From Candidatus Sulfotelmatobacter sp. (GTDB taxonomy: Bacteria; Acidobacteriota; Terriglobia; Terriglobales; Acidobacteriaceae), in contig JASHNU010000079.1 of the NCBI GenBank assembly GCA_030041475.1, positions 62,001-126,000 on the forward strand: a stretch of 64,000 nt of DNA, in the 5' to 3' direction. The translations under genes were made by a program, and so were the position numbers. Positions 1 through 10,445 of the stretch are shown one piece after another. Under the pieces are notes generated by a model that did not search any database, was not told where the DNA came from, and worked only from the letters and a program-made list of their open reading frames with translations. The first letter of the stretch is position 1. Each line of letters opens with the position of its first letter.

Positions 1-2
1 AC

Positions 3-170
3 GCGATCCGTTCCAACACGCCAAATAGTCATCCCTATACCGTTCCCTATGCGTACTCGTCCGTGAATCTTGAAACACTGATCAACGACCTTGGGACTGT
101 TCCTGCACGACTGCTCTTGCTGAGCGTTGAGAGGTATCGCCACAAAGGACAAGAGAAGCAGCAGCAGTAG
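3..170 (+). CDS. C-terminal end of an unidentified protein (partial)
   Basis: An open frame of 55 codons runs in from the left edge and stops with TAG. The end of the product is polar and finishes in a Lys-Gln-Gln-Gln tail. I do not recognise a family. Third-position GC is lower than in neighbouring genes, so this may be a real gene end or a chance open frame. The 70 bases after it, up to the convergent lipB stop, hold nothing I can identify. Confidence 0.3.
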   Translation, partial: AIRSNTPNSHPYTVPYAYSSVNLETLINDLGTVPARLLLLSVERYRHKGQEKQQQ

Positions 171-239
171 TGGTCTCACCAGCCCCTCCAATACTGACTA
201 ATGATGTCGCTAGGGCGACTGATCGTCAAGGAACCCTGA

Positions 240-1142
240 TCACGCCCAGGTAGACTCGTCTTTCTTGTGAATCCGGCGGAGTTCGGTTGGCGGCTTCATG
301 GGCACTCCGACGCTGCGGCCGAGAAGGGCGTCGAGCGTGTCGACCCACAAGATCTGGCTCTGGAAGACGACGCCGAAATTGCGCGAGATGGATTCGGCGA
401 CGGTGGTGAGGTCGAGTTCGCGCCCGAGTTCTCGCTCCATCGAGGTGACCGGCTTCGATGTGATGCCGCATGGGACGATCAGGTTGAAGTAGCTGAGATC
501 GATGTTGACGTTGAGGGCGAAGCCGTGAGAGGTGACGAAGCGCGAGATATGCACGCCGATAGCGGCGAGTTTGGCCTCCGCGTTAATGTAGGGACGGACG
601 CATTCGTCCGTCCCAGCCGGGCAAAGCCCGGCTGTGTAGTTTTCTTGGCTACTCTCAGAACGAGTCTTCCACTCGTTCGGGCGGACCAATGGGTCCGCCC
701 CTACATGAGCCGGATCAGTCCACACGCCAGTGAGGCCGGAGACACGTTTGGTCGCAATCGCGAAGTCGGCGCAGGAGCGCATCAGGACGTCTTCGAGGCG
801 GCGGACGAATTCGACTGCGCCGAGCGTTTTGCGTTTGCCGTCCGGGGTGACGTATCCGCGGAGATCGAAGATCGGATAGCCGACGATCTGGCCAGGGCCA
901 TGGAACGTGACATCACCGCCACGGTCGCATTCGAAGAGCTCAACGCCGCGCTGGATGAGGAGTTCGCGGGACGCGACGACATTCGCCGCCTTCGCGTTGC
1001 GGCCGAGCGTGATGACCGGCGAATGCTCAAGCAGCAGAAGGACGTCGCCGACTTGTCCCTCTTTGCGAAGGGCGACGAGTTGCTGCTGCAGGCGGAGACC
1101 GGTCGCATAGTCGACGGTGCCGAGTTGGACGACGGAGATCAA
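240..1142 (-). CDS. lipB: lipoyl(octanoyl) transferase LipB with an internal insertion
   Basis: LipB moves octanoyl groups from acyl carrier protein to the lipoyl domains of 2-oxoacid dehydrogenases in the cytoplasm. Seen: the family blocks around LEHSPVITLGR (about residue 38), RGGDVTFHGPGQ (about 74), the catalytic lysine in KLAAIGV (K191) and the catalytic cysteine in VPCGIT (C225). The start is TTG at 1140-1142. The protein has 300 residues, while most LipB proteins have about 210-240. The excess is mainly residues 145-188, placed between GVW and the catalytic lysine and encoded by a palindromic repeat at 586-706. The reading frame stays open through the insertion. It lies just downstream of lpdA, which makes the enzyme that re-oxidises the lipoyl group. 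Activity of this form is inferred from the intact catalytic residues. Confidence 0.9.
   Translation of the reverse strand: MISVVQLGTVDYATGLRLQQQLVALRKEGQVGDVLLLLEHSPVITLGRNAKAANVVASRELLIQRGVELFECDRGGDVTFHGPGQIVGYPIFDLRGYVTPDGKRKTLGAVEFVRRLEDVLMRSCADFAIATKRVSGLTGVWTDPAHVGADPLVRPNEWKTRSESSQENYTAGLCPAGTDECVRPYINAEAKLAAIGVHISRFVTSHGFALNVNIDLSYFNLIVPCGITSKPVTSMERELGRELDLTTVAESISRNFGVVFQSQILWVDTLDALLGRSVGVPMKPPTELRRIHKKDESTWA
586..706. repeat. palindromic repeat inserted in lipB
   Basis: The outer arms ATGTAGGG (586-593) and CCCTACAT (699-706) are inverted copies. Inside are three hairpins: GGGACGGACG/CGTCCGTCCC (591-614), AGCCGGGC/GCCCGGCT (615-633) and GGGCGGACC/GGTCCGCCC (679-700). The repeat lies in frame within lipB. 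A related GGGCGGC/GCCGCCCCTA hairpin is intergenic at 16339-16361. Confidence 0.85.
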
Positions 1143-1150
1143 CTTCTTTT

Positions 1151-1270
1151 CGCCACGGATTTACACGGGTTAGACGGATGAACCAAACCGACAAAATACA
1201 TAGATCCTTCGCTGCGCTTCAGGATGACAAACGTCGGTTTATCTGTGCTCATCCGTGTGAATCCGTGGCG
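1151..1270. repeat. 120-bp nested inverted repeat between lipB and lpdA
   Basis: The outer arms begin CGCCACGGATT and end AATCCGTGGCG. An inner pair, AAACCGAC (1185-1192) and GTCGGTTT (1233-1240), encloses a segment resembling a second dispersed motif, GATCCTTCGCTGCGC...AGGATGAC. The transcript could fold into one long hairpin. There is no coding capacity, so the element is MITE-like. It fills the gap between the two lipoate genes. Confidence 0.7.
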
Positions 1271-1277
1271 ACGAAGT

Positions 1278-2693
1278 TCACGCATTAATCGCCAGTCCAT
1301 ACACGCTGTTCGACGCGTCCAGCATGGCCTCGGCCAACGTCGGGTGGGCATGGATGGTCCACATTAAATCTTCGACGGTGGCTTCGAGTTCCATTGCCGT
1401 GACGGCCTCGGCGATCAATTCTGTTGCCTGTGGGCCGATGATGTGGACGCCGAGGATTTCGCCGTAATCGGCGTCGCTGACGATCTTAATGAAGCCTTCG
1501 TGCTGGCCGACAATCGACGCACGTGAGTTGGCGGTGAAAGGGAATTTGCCGATCTTCACGTTGTATCCCGCTTCGCGCGCCCTGGCCTCAGTGAGGCCGA
1601 CGCTGCCGATTTCCGGATGGCAGTAGGTGCATCCGGGGATGTGTTCGGGGTTGATGGGCTTGCCGGGCTTGCCGGCGATTTTGGCAACGGCGACGAGCGC
1701 TTCCATGGCTCCGACGTGGGCGAGTTGCGGCGTGCCGAGGACGATGTCGCCGACGGCGTAGACGCCGGGTTCGGAGGTCTGCATCCACGAATCAGTCTTG
1801 ATGAATTCGCGGTCGGGCTTGATCTTCGTGCGCTCCAGGCCAATGTTTTGCGTCCGCGGCTTGCGGCCCACGGCGATTAGAATCTTTTCGGCTTCGATCT
1901 TCTGCTGCTTGCCGTCCACGGTGATCGTCACCGCGATTCCCGCTTTCGTTTTCTCGACTTTGTCGACTTTCGCACTGGTGTGGAAGTTGATGCCGCGTTT
2001 GCGGAAGGCGCGAGCAAGCTCTTTCGACACTTCTTCGTCTTCAACGGGAACGAGGCGCGGCAACATTTCGACGATCGTGACTTCCGTGTCGAATGAGCGA
2101 TAGATCGAGGCGAATTCCACGCCCACGGCGCCTGCACCCACGATCACCAGCGATTTCGGAATTTCTTTTAGGCTGAGGATTTCAATGTTGGTGAGAACGC
2201 GGTCGTTCGCTTCAAGGCCGGGTAGCATGCGGGCTTCGGAGCCAGTGGCAAGAATCACATTCTTGGTTTTGAGATGGCTGGCCTTGCCGTCGTTCGTGAG
2301 TTCAACCGTAAATAAGCCGTTCTGCGCGGGGCCAGTGAGTTTGCCGTAGCCCTTGATGGTGTCAACTTTGTTTTTCTTCATCAGGAACTCGAGGCCTTTG
2401 GCGTGCTTGGCCACGATTTTCCCTTTGCGTTCCTGAACGGCGGCCCAGTTGAGTTTGCCCGCGTCGACGCCCTCGATGCCGAATTCTTTCGCGTCTTTGA
2501 GATGGTCCCAGAGTTCGGCGTTGAACAGCAGGGCCTTGGTCGGGATGCAGCCGACGTGCAGGCAGGTGCCGCCGAGGAATCCGTCTTTTTCAATGAGAGC
2601 GGTCTTCAGGCCGTACTGACCGGCGCGAATGGCCGCAGTGTATCCGGCGGGTCCGCTGCCGATGATGGCTACGTCGTAGCTGGTGTCAGGCAA
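1278..2693 (-). CDS. lpdA: dihydrolipoyl dehydrogenase (E3)
   Basis: This is the flavoprotein that re-oxidises dihydrolipoamide in pyruvate and 2-oxoglutarate dehydrogenases and in the glycine cleavage system. Seen: an N-terminal FAD Rossmann motif (GSGPAG near residue 12), the redox disulfide in GGTCLHVGCIPTK (C44/C49), the NAD-binding GAGAVGVEFA near residue 187, the second FAD block YAVGD, and the C-terminal catalytic His-Glu pair in HAHPTLAEA. At 471 residues it has normal family length. The gene precedes lipB on the same strand, which fits a shared lipoate role, but a 135-bp repeat-filled gap separates them. It could belong to any of the E3-dependent complexes, because no E1 or E2 gene is in the window. 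Confidence 0.95.
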   Translation of the reverse strand: MPDTSYDVAIIGSGPAGYTAAIRAGQYGLKTALIEKDGFLGGTCLHVGCIPTKALLFNAELWDHLKDAKEFGIEGVDAGKLNWAAVQERKGKIVAKHAKGLEFLMKKNKVDTIKGYGKLTGPAQNGLFTVELTNDGKASHLKTKNVILATGSEARMLPGLEANDRVLTNIEILSLKEIPKSLVIVGAGAVGVEFASIYRSFDTEVTIVEMLPRLVPVEDEEVSKELARAFRKRGINFHTSAKVDKVEKTKAGIAVTITVDGKQQKIEAEKILIAVGRKPRTQNIGLERTKIKPDREFIKTDSWMQTSEPGVYAVGDIVLGTPQLAHVGAMEALVAVAKIAGKPGKPINPEHIPGCTYCHPEIGSVGLTEARAREAGYNVKIGKFPFTANSRASIVGQHEGFIKIVSDADYGEILGVHIIGPQATELIAEAVTAMELEATVEDLMWTIHAHPTLAEAMLDASNSVYGLAINA

Positions 2694-2894
2694 AGTGACG
2701 CTCCTCAGTAGGAAGAGATGAGAATGAGCAAACCAATGATTCTAGAACAGGGGCATTGTGGGGGCAAAACAGCGCGATAGGGAAGCGAGCCAAATGCGCT
2801 ATTCATTGCGCCGCAGGAAGCGCAGCGCCTCGCGCGGCTCGCCCAGTTCCTTCGGCGAGCAAGGGACACTCGCCTCAGGATGACAAGCGGCAGG

Positions 2895-4721
2895 CTAGTT
2901 TCCTTCGTTGCTGGCGCGCTTCCAGGAGATCAGTTCGCCGATGGTCGAGCTGGTGCTCGAAACCGGCTGCTTGTAGGCTTCGACTTCCGAGCGCGACGCT
3001 TCTTCGCCGACAGCGCGAATGCTGAGCCCAACTTTCTTCTCTTCCGGATTCATCTTGATGATTTTGAAGTCGTGCTCGAGGCCTGGTTCAAGGTGAATCG
3101 GCTGGCCGTTCTCGTCGGCGGCTTCCGACTTGTGGCACAGGCCTTCGACGCCCTCGGCGATCTCGACGAACGCGCCGAACGCCGCCACGCGCAGGACTTT
3201 GCCGCGGACCACGTCGCCGATATGGTGCGCAGCAAAGAAAGATTCCCACACGTCCGGCTGCAACTGCTTGATGCCGAGCGAGAGACGGCGCTTATCGGGC
3301 TCGATGGCGAGAACGATCGCTTTGACGCGATCGCCCTTTTTCAGAACTTCGGAGGGATGCTTGACGCGCTTGGTCCAGCTCAAATTGCTGACGTGCACCA
3401 GGCCGTCAATGCCATCTTCGATTTCAATGAACGCACCGAAGTCGGTCAGGTTGCGTACGCGCCCCTCGACCGTCATGCCGACGGGGAATTTTTCGTGCAG
3501 CGAATCCCACGGATTGGCTGCCAGTTGCCGCATTCCGAGCGAGATGCGCCGTTCGCTCGGATTCACGTTGAGCACCACGCACTCGACCTGATCGCCCACG
3601 TTAACCAGTTTCGAGGGATGCTTCATGCGTTTGGACCACGTCATTTCGCTGACGTGCACCAGGCCTTCAATGCCCTGCTCGAGTTCGACGAATGCGCCGT
3701 AGTCGGTCACGCTGATGACGCGTCCGGAAACATGCGCTCCCTCAGGATAGCGATGTTCGGCGTCGAGCCAGGGATCGGGCGTCAGTTGCTTGAAGCCGAG
3801 CGAAACCCGCTGCTTCTCTTTGTCGTACTTGAGGACTTTCACCTGAATCTGGTCGCCGACGTTGACCAGATCTTTGGGATGAGTGAGCCGCCCCCAGGAC
3901 ATGTCGGTAATGTGCAGAAGTCCGTCGAGGCCTCCGAGATCGACGAATGCACCGTATTCGGTCAGGTTCTTCACCACGCCGGTGAGAACCGCGCCTTCCT
4001 CCAGGTGCTCCAGAGTCTTCGATCGCTTTTCCTGTTGTTCGCCCTCTAGCAATTCCTTGCGCGATACCACAATGTTGCCGCGCTTCTTGTTCAGCTTGAT
4101 GATGGCGACTTCGAGGGTCTGCCCCTTCATGCCGTCGAGATTGCGGATAGGACGAAGATCGACCTGCGATCCGGGCAGGAAGGCGTGCGCGCCGAGAATG
4201 TCGACGGTCAGCCCGCCCTTGATGCGGTCTACCACCACCGCCTTAATCGGCTTTTTCTCCTTGTGAGCTTTTTCAATTTCTTCCCAGGCATGAATGCGCG
4301 AGGCTTTCTGGTGAGAAAGGCTGATGTAGCCTTCCTCGGCCTCGCCCTTGTCGCGCATCACGTCGATTTCGTCGCCGGGCTTAACCTTTGGATTGCCCTC
4401 ATGATCGAGCACCTCGGCCAGCGGCAACATGCCTTCCGACTTAGCCCCGATATCGACGACCACGTGCGTTCCCGTCAGCTTCAGCACCGTGCCCTTGATG
4501 ACGCGATCGTCATGCACCGCTTCTTTGGACTCGGTCGTGAACGTCTCCAGCGCCGAGGCGAAGTCCTCGGTGGCGGGCGTCGCATGGCCGTCCTCGGGAG
4601 CAGGTGGCGCGGCGGTTGATTCCGCAGGCGCAGCCGCGGGAGCTTCGGGTTTCGGGGTTTCCGCCTCGGCTACAACGGTAGAGGTGGATTCGGAATTAAG
4701 GGCGGTGGTGTCGTCGAGCAA
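2895..4721 (-). CDS. rpsA: 30S ribosomal protein S1
   Basis: S1 binds mRNA on the small ribosomal subunit and helps translation start. Six S1 (OB-fold) repeats follow one another. The last four carry the typical phrases GVVKNLTEYGAFVDLGG, GRVISVTDYGAFVELE, GRVRNLTDFGAFIEIE and GKVLRVAAFGAFVEIA, each followed by a GLVHVS-type turn. An acidic, Ala/Pro/Glu-rich N-terminal tail of about 70 residues precedes the repeats. I prefer the TTG at 4719-4721, which has GAGAGG seven bases upstream. A TTG at 4820 would add 33 low-complexity residues and lacks a clear ribosome site. A strong promoter lies at 4874-4903. Confidence 0.93.
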   Translation of the reverse strand: MLDDTTALNSESTSTVVAEAETPKPEAPAAAPAESTAAPPAPEDGHATPATEDFASALETFTTESKEAVHDDRVIKGTVLKLTGTHVVVDIGAKSEGMLPLAEVLDHEGNPKVKPGDEIDVMRDKGEAEEGYISLSHQKASRIHAWEEIEKAHKEKKPIKAVVVDRIKGGLTVDILGAHAFLPGSQVDLRPIRNLDGMKGQTLEVAIIKLNKKRGNIVVSRKELLEGEQQEKRSKTLEHLEEGAVLTGVVKNLTEYGAFVDLGGLDGLLHITDMSWGRLTHPKDLVNVGDQIQVKVLKYDKEKQRVSLGFKQLTPDPWLDAEHRYPEGAHVSGRVISVTDYGAFVELEQGIEGLVHVSEMTWSKRMKHPSKLVNVGDQVECVVLNVNPSERRISLGMRQLAANPWDSLHEKFPVGMTVEGRVRNLTDFGAFIEIEDGIDGLVHVSNLSWTKRVKHPSEVLKKGDRVKAIVLAIEPDKRRLSLGIKQLQPDVWESFFAAHHIGDVVRGKVLRVAAFGAFVEIAEGVEGLCHKSEAADENGQPIHLEPGLEHDFKIIKMNPEEKKVGLSIRAVGEEASRSEVEAYKQPVSSTSSTIGELISWKRASNEGN

Positions 4722-4873
4722 GGTTAAGCCTCTCTGGTTGCGGATGCGGGGCCTGCGTTGCGGACTGCTGGATGAGTCGTTGGTTGTGGTGGGCCCACCC
4801 TGGCGAGTGAGCTTGGACAATCCCAGCTGTCGGACGTTTACAGAAAACCCGCGTCCAAAGGGAATTCTTTTCG

Positions 4874-4903
4874 ACTATAGCAACGGCCTGCGAAGGGTGT
4901 CAA
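4874..4903 (-). promoter_or_regulatory. sigma70-type promoter of rpsA
   Basis: On the minus strand, TTGACA (4898-4903) and TATAGT (4874-4879) are separated by 18 bases. It is the closest match to a consensus housekeeping promoter seen in the window. The predicted transcript start is near 4867, giving a leader of about 145 nt to the preferred start codon. Confidence 0.7.
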
Positions 4904-4969
4904 ACGCAAATCGCGCGTATGTTACAAACAGATTTCAGCGTTACAGTTTCAGAACAAGCACTCATCTGC

Positions 4970-4975
4970 TAATCT
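4970..4975 (+). promoter_or_regulatory. -10 box of the HIT gene
   Basis: TAATCT ends eight bases before the ATG at 4984, with no Shine-Dalgarno sequence in between. A transcript from this box would be nearly leaderless. No -35 element is clear. Confidence 0.4.
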
Positions 4976-4983
4976 GCCCTGCT

Positions 4984-5469
4984 ATGGATTATCTCTGGAC
5001 TCCGTGGCGTTATGCGTACGTCTCGACCACGGAGAAGGCCGCCGGATGCGTGTTTTGCGACGCAGTGAAGGAAAACGACGATGCCAAGACGCGCATTGTG
5101 TGCCGCGGCGAATACTGCTTCGTGATCCTGAATACCTTTCCTTACACGCCGGGGCACGTGATGGTCGTGCCCTACGCGCATCTGGATGATCTCGAGAAGC
5201 TGCCGACCGCGACTGCGAACGAGATGATGGCTCTTTCGCAGCGCATGGAGACGGTGCTGCGCGAACTCTACCATCCGGATGGGATCAACCTTGGGATGAA
5301 CATTGGCAAGGCCGCCGGAGCAGGGATCGCGGGACACGTTCATATGCACGTGCTGCCGCGCTGGGTCGCCGATTCGAATTTCATGTCGGTGGTAGCCGAG
5401 ACGCGCGTGCTGCCGGAGTCACTGGATGTGACGTGGGGGAAGATGAGGAAGGTGCTTCAGCGCGACTAA
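4984..5469 (+). CDS. HIT family nucleotide hydrolase/phosphorylase
   Basis: Members of this family cleave or transfer nucleotide phosphoanhydride and phosphoramidate bonds. Seen in 161 residues: the zinc-site start GCVFC near residue 21, the N-terminal helix block, and the histidine triad GHVHMHVLPRW near residue 118. The Cys-x-x-Cys together with the tail WGKMR resembles the Ap4A phosphorylase-like HIT branch of actinobacteria and acidobacteria. The ATG at 4984 is chosen because the family starts with a YLWTPWR-like segment. The open frame further upstream has no homology. The gene is divergent from rpsA and ends one base before the convergent ligA stop. The exact substrate is unknown. Confidence 0.88.
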   Translation: MDYLWTPWRYAYVSTTEKAAGCVFCDAVKENDDAKTRIVCRGEYCFVILNTFPYTPGHVMVVPYAHLDDLEKLPTATANEMMALSQRMETVLRELYHPDGINLGMNIGKAAGAGIAGHVHMHVLPRWVADSNFMSVVAETRVLPESLDVTWGKMRKVLQRD

Positions 5470-5470
5470 T

Positions 5471-7528
<2,058 letters not shown>

Positions 7529-7602
7529 TCAGTGACCCTTGCCAGTGCGCAGCCATTCATGCAAAATTGAGGCCTCATCCTGTTTGTTCCGCAAGGTAAG
7601 CC

Positions 7603-8121
7603 ATGCCCAAAGCTCCCGACGCACACCGCTCCGTTACTGTTGAAACGGCATACCTGCACCAGATTCCGGTCGCGCTGCTCAACGCCTTCAACACCAACGA
7701 TCGCATTAATCACTATCTGATCCGCAGCCTTCCGCCAGTCGCCTGGAAAGCGAAACCAGCGGATGGCAAGGGACGCACAATCGCCGCCATCGTCGCCCAC
7801 ATGCACAACGTACGCGTGATGTGGCTAAAAGCGGCCAAGGCGGTGGAGATTCCTGGGCAACTGGACCGTGCCAGCGTGACTCCCGCCCAAGCCATGCGTG
7901 CGCTCGAAAACAGCCGGCACGCGCTGAGCGTGATTCTCAGCCAGGCGCTCACCGGCGACGGACGGATCAAGGGCTTTCGTCCGGATGCGGCCGGATTTCT
8001 TGGTTACCTGATCGCGCACGACGCGCATCATCGCGGCCAGATCACGATGCAGGCGCGGCAGCTGGGAAGTCCGCTGTCGCAGAAGGCCATGTTCGGCATG
8101 TGGGAGTGGAACCGCCGCTGA
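7603..8121 (+). CDS. DinB/YfiT-like putative metal-dependent protein
   Basis: This 172-residue protein has the four-helix DinB-like layout. A histidine in AAIVAHMHN (about residue 64) and the C-terminal HDAHHRGQI (about residue 145) are the usual three-histidine metal site. Family members include thiol-dependent transferases and proteins induced by DNA damage, but no substrate can be assigned here. The start ATG has a weak AAGG sequence six to ten bases upstream. It stands alone between ligA (divergent) and the lipid-kinase-like gene. Confidence 0.8.
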   Translation: MPKAPDAHRSVTVETAYLHQIPVALLNAFNTNDRINHYLIRSLPPVAWKAKPADGKGRTIAAIVAHMHNVRVMWLKAAKAVEIPGQLDRASVTPAQAMRALENSRHALSVILSQALTGDGRIKGFRPDAAGFLGYLIAHDAHHRGQITMQARQLGSPLSQKAMFGMWEWNRR

Positions 8122-8271
8122 CCGACGGGGCGCGTGGCACGTTGTGTTGTTTCGCCGGCAACGTTGCTTTCTCGGTTCGCTTGGCGTCTTCCCGCGGGTA
8201 CGGCTCGGGTACAATCCAACTCGGCAATCGGCTTCGGCAATCGGTGTCGTCTCATCAACTTCGATCCCACC

Positions 8272-9234
8272 ATGCGCAAGGCTGCGTTAATTCACAATCC
8301 GGATTCCGGAGGCAGCAAGAAACGCCAGCGCGAACTGCAATCGGCGTTGGCTGTGCTTGATCATGGCGGAGTCGAGGCAGACCTGATTGCCGCCGAGTCG
8401 CAGGAGTTCGCAGAAGAAGCCGCACGGCGCGCCATTGCTGCCGGTTGCGACACGGTGTTTGCCTGCGGCGGCGACGGCACTGTCCACAACATCGCGCAGG
8501 TCCTGGCAAAGACCTCCGTGGCGTTGGCGATTCTGCCCATGGGGACAGCCAACGCCCTGGCGCATGATCTTGGCATCCCCAACAATGTGACTGCAGCAGC
8601 CCGGGCCGCCCTTCACTATGTGCCGCGGCGCGTGGCGCTGGGTCTCGTGGAGTATGTCGGTCTTAAGGGGAATCCGGGCTGGCGTTATTTTGTGGTTGCG
8701 GCCGGCATTGGCGTGGACGCGCATCTTTTCTACAAGCTCCACGGCGCAGCGAAGCAGCGCATGGGCATGGCCGCGTACTACGCTAAGGCCTGGAATCTGT
8801 GGTTCAGCTATCCCATGACTCAGTTTGTGGCCGAATACCTGGAGAATGGATCTCGTGAGCCGAAGCGAGTCGACGTAACGGAGTTGATGAGCGTACGCAT
8901 TTCTAATTTTGGCGGCGTGCTGCAGGAACTGGCTCCGGGGGCATCGCTCGACCGCGATGACTTGCGGCTGGTCTTCTGCCGCACCGCCAGCCGCGCTGCG
9001 TATCTTGCCTACGTGACTCGCGGGCTGCTCGGACAACGATGGAAGATTCCGGGGATCGACTTGGTTGACAGTAGCAAAGTGTCGTGCCGCTACCAGGAGT
9101 CGTCTACAGCATTGAAAGCATCGAATGGCCAGCGGAAAATTTACATTGAGGCCGACGGCGAATTGCTCGGCACTTTGCCGATGACCATGACCGTGGTGCC
9201 CGACGCGCTGACGCTCGTGGGACCTCCGCGCTGA
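8272..9234 (+). CDS. diacylglycerol/lipid kinase family protein
   Basis: The protein belongs to the DAGK catalytic (DgkB/YegS) family, which uses ATP to phosphorylate lipids at the membrane. Seen in 320 residues: the N-terminal HNPDSGGSKK block, the nucleotide loop ACGGDGTVHN near residue 65, and LPMGTANALAHDLGIP near residue 88. The C-terminal beta domain ends in a YIEADGE segment. I start at the ATG at 8272, because the 46 upstream codons show no family sequence. A TACAAT box at 8210-8215 may be the promoter. The lipid or sphingoid substrate is not known. Confidence 0.87.
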   Translation: MRKAALIHNPDSGGSKKRQRELQSALAVLDHGGVEADLIAAESQEFAEEAARRAIAAGCDTVFACGGDGTVHNIAQVLAKTSVALAILPMGTANALAHDLGIPNNVTAAARAALHYVPRRVALGLVEYVGLKGNPGWRYFVVAAGIGVDAHLFYKLHGAAKQRMGMAAYYAKAWNLWFSYPMTQFVAEYLENGSREPKRVDVTELMSVRISNFGGVLQELAPGASLDRDDLRLVFCRTASRAAYLAYVTRGLLGQRWKIPGIDLVDSSKVSCRYQESSTALKASNGQRKIYIEADGELLGTLPMTMTVVPDALTLVGPPR

Positions 9235-9289
9235 GATCTCTGATCGGCTTGGCACATCACGGCAGGCACACTAGAATTCTGCGAACCGC

Positions 9290-10354
9290 TTGGAACCTGT
9301 AACCCATTTTCTGACCGGCGCCTGCATGGGACGAGCCGGCCTGAACCGCAAGACGGCGCTGGCCACATTGACGCTCACGCTCGCGGCGGAGGCTCCGGAT
9401 CTGGATGTGCTCGGTTCGGTCCGCGGCCAGGCGTTTGCCTTTGCGCATCATCGCGGATTTACACATTCATTTCTCGGCGTGCTGATCGATGCCACCGTGG
9501 TGCTGGGGTTCGTCTATCTGTTCTGGCGTCTGCGCGGGCGCAAGACGAAAAATCCGAACCTGCCGCCGCGATGGGGCTTGTTATTCTTCTATGCCTGCCT
9601 GGCGGGACAAAGCCACATCCTGCTCGACTTCACCAACAACTACGGCGTGCGTCCTTTCTGGCCGTTTTCAGAGAAGTGGTATTCGTGGGACATCGTTTTC
9701 ATCGTTGAGCCGGTGATGTGGTTCTTTCTGGTTTTGGGCCTGGTCGCCCCGGCCCTTTTTGCATTGATCGACAGAGAGATCGGGGCGCGGCCTCGTGGGC
9801 CCCGCGGACGCGTGGCCGCATCGCTGGCGCTGCTGGGCGTTGTGCTGATGTGGGGCGTGCGCGACTACGAGCATCGCCGCGCGGTCCATGCGCTGGAGGC
9901 GCGTACATACAAAGGCGCCGATCCGATTCGAGTGTCGGCCTACCCGCAATGGATCGATCCTTTTCATTGGTACGGCGTGGTGGAAACCCCGGCTTTTTTC
10001 GCGTTGGCGCCTGTAAATTCGCTGGGTCCCGAGGTCGATCCCGGCGACGAACTCGAGATCATTTATAAGGCGGACGAAACAGCGGCAACTTTGGCAGTGA
10101 AGAAATCGTATCTGGGCCGCGCGTATCTGGACTGGGCGCAGTATCCAACGACGGAGACTGAGACGCTCGAAACAGAGGGGGGAGGATACATCGTCCGCCT
10201 GATTGATTTGCGCTTTGCGCAGGGCCCCAACGCCATTCGGCGCGGGCGAAGACGCCCCTTAACCGCCGCCATTGAAGTGGACAAGAACCTGCATGTGGTC
10301 GGCGACGTGTACGGCACGGACGAGCATCAAAAGATCGTTCCGGAGCCGGATTGA
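9290..10354 (+). CDS. membrane-bound metal-dependent hydrolase, YdjM family
   Basis: The 354-residue protein has the hallmark histidines of the YdjM/LexA-regulated inner membrane hydrolase family. These are THFLTGACMGRAG at the N-terminus, APDLD, HHRGFTHSFLG near residue 52 and SHILLDFTNNYG near residue 107. About five hydrophobic segments fill the first 200 residues, followed by a soluble domain of about 150 residues. The start used is TTG at 9290, because it begins the family motif. No good ribosome site is seen, so the true start is uncertain. Biochemical function is not established for the family. Confidence 0.78.
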   Translation: MEPVTHFLTGACMGRAGLNRKTALATLTLTLAAEAPDLDVLGSVRGQAFAFAHHRGFTHSFLGVLIDATVVLGFVYLFWRLRGRKTKNPNLPPRWGLLFFYACLAGQSHILLDFTNNYGVRPFWPFSEKWYSWDIVFIVEPVMWFFLVLGLVAPALFALIDREIGARPRGPRGRVAASLALLGVVLMWGVRDYEHRRAVHALEARTYKGADPIRVSAYPQWIDPFHWYGVVETPAFFALAPVNSLGPEVDPGDELEIIYKADETAATLAVKKSYLGRAYLDWAQYPTTETETLETEGGGYIVRLIDLRFAQGPNAIRRGRRRPLTAAIEVDKNLHVVGDVYGTDEHQKIVPEPD

Positions 10355-10445
10355 GAAGAACACAAGCGCAAACTCCTGCCTTGACGCCGGCCGCGGCAGC
10401 GCCCAGAATAATATTTCGTTGCTGAAGTGATCTCATGAGGTGATC

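Noticed and set aside
2880..4049. Long plus-strand frame opposite rpsA
   Set aside because: It is a shadow of the rpsA coding strand. The minus-strand S1 repeats are unmistakable and the plus-strand product has no family features.
8287..9255. Long minus-strand frame opposite the lipid-kinase-like gene
   Set aside because: The plus frame carries GGDGT and LPMGTAN motifs. The antisense frame is caused by GC codon bias.
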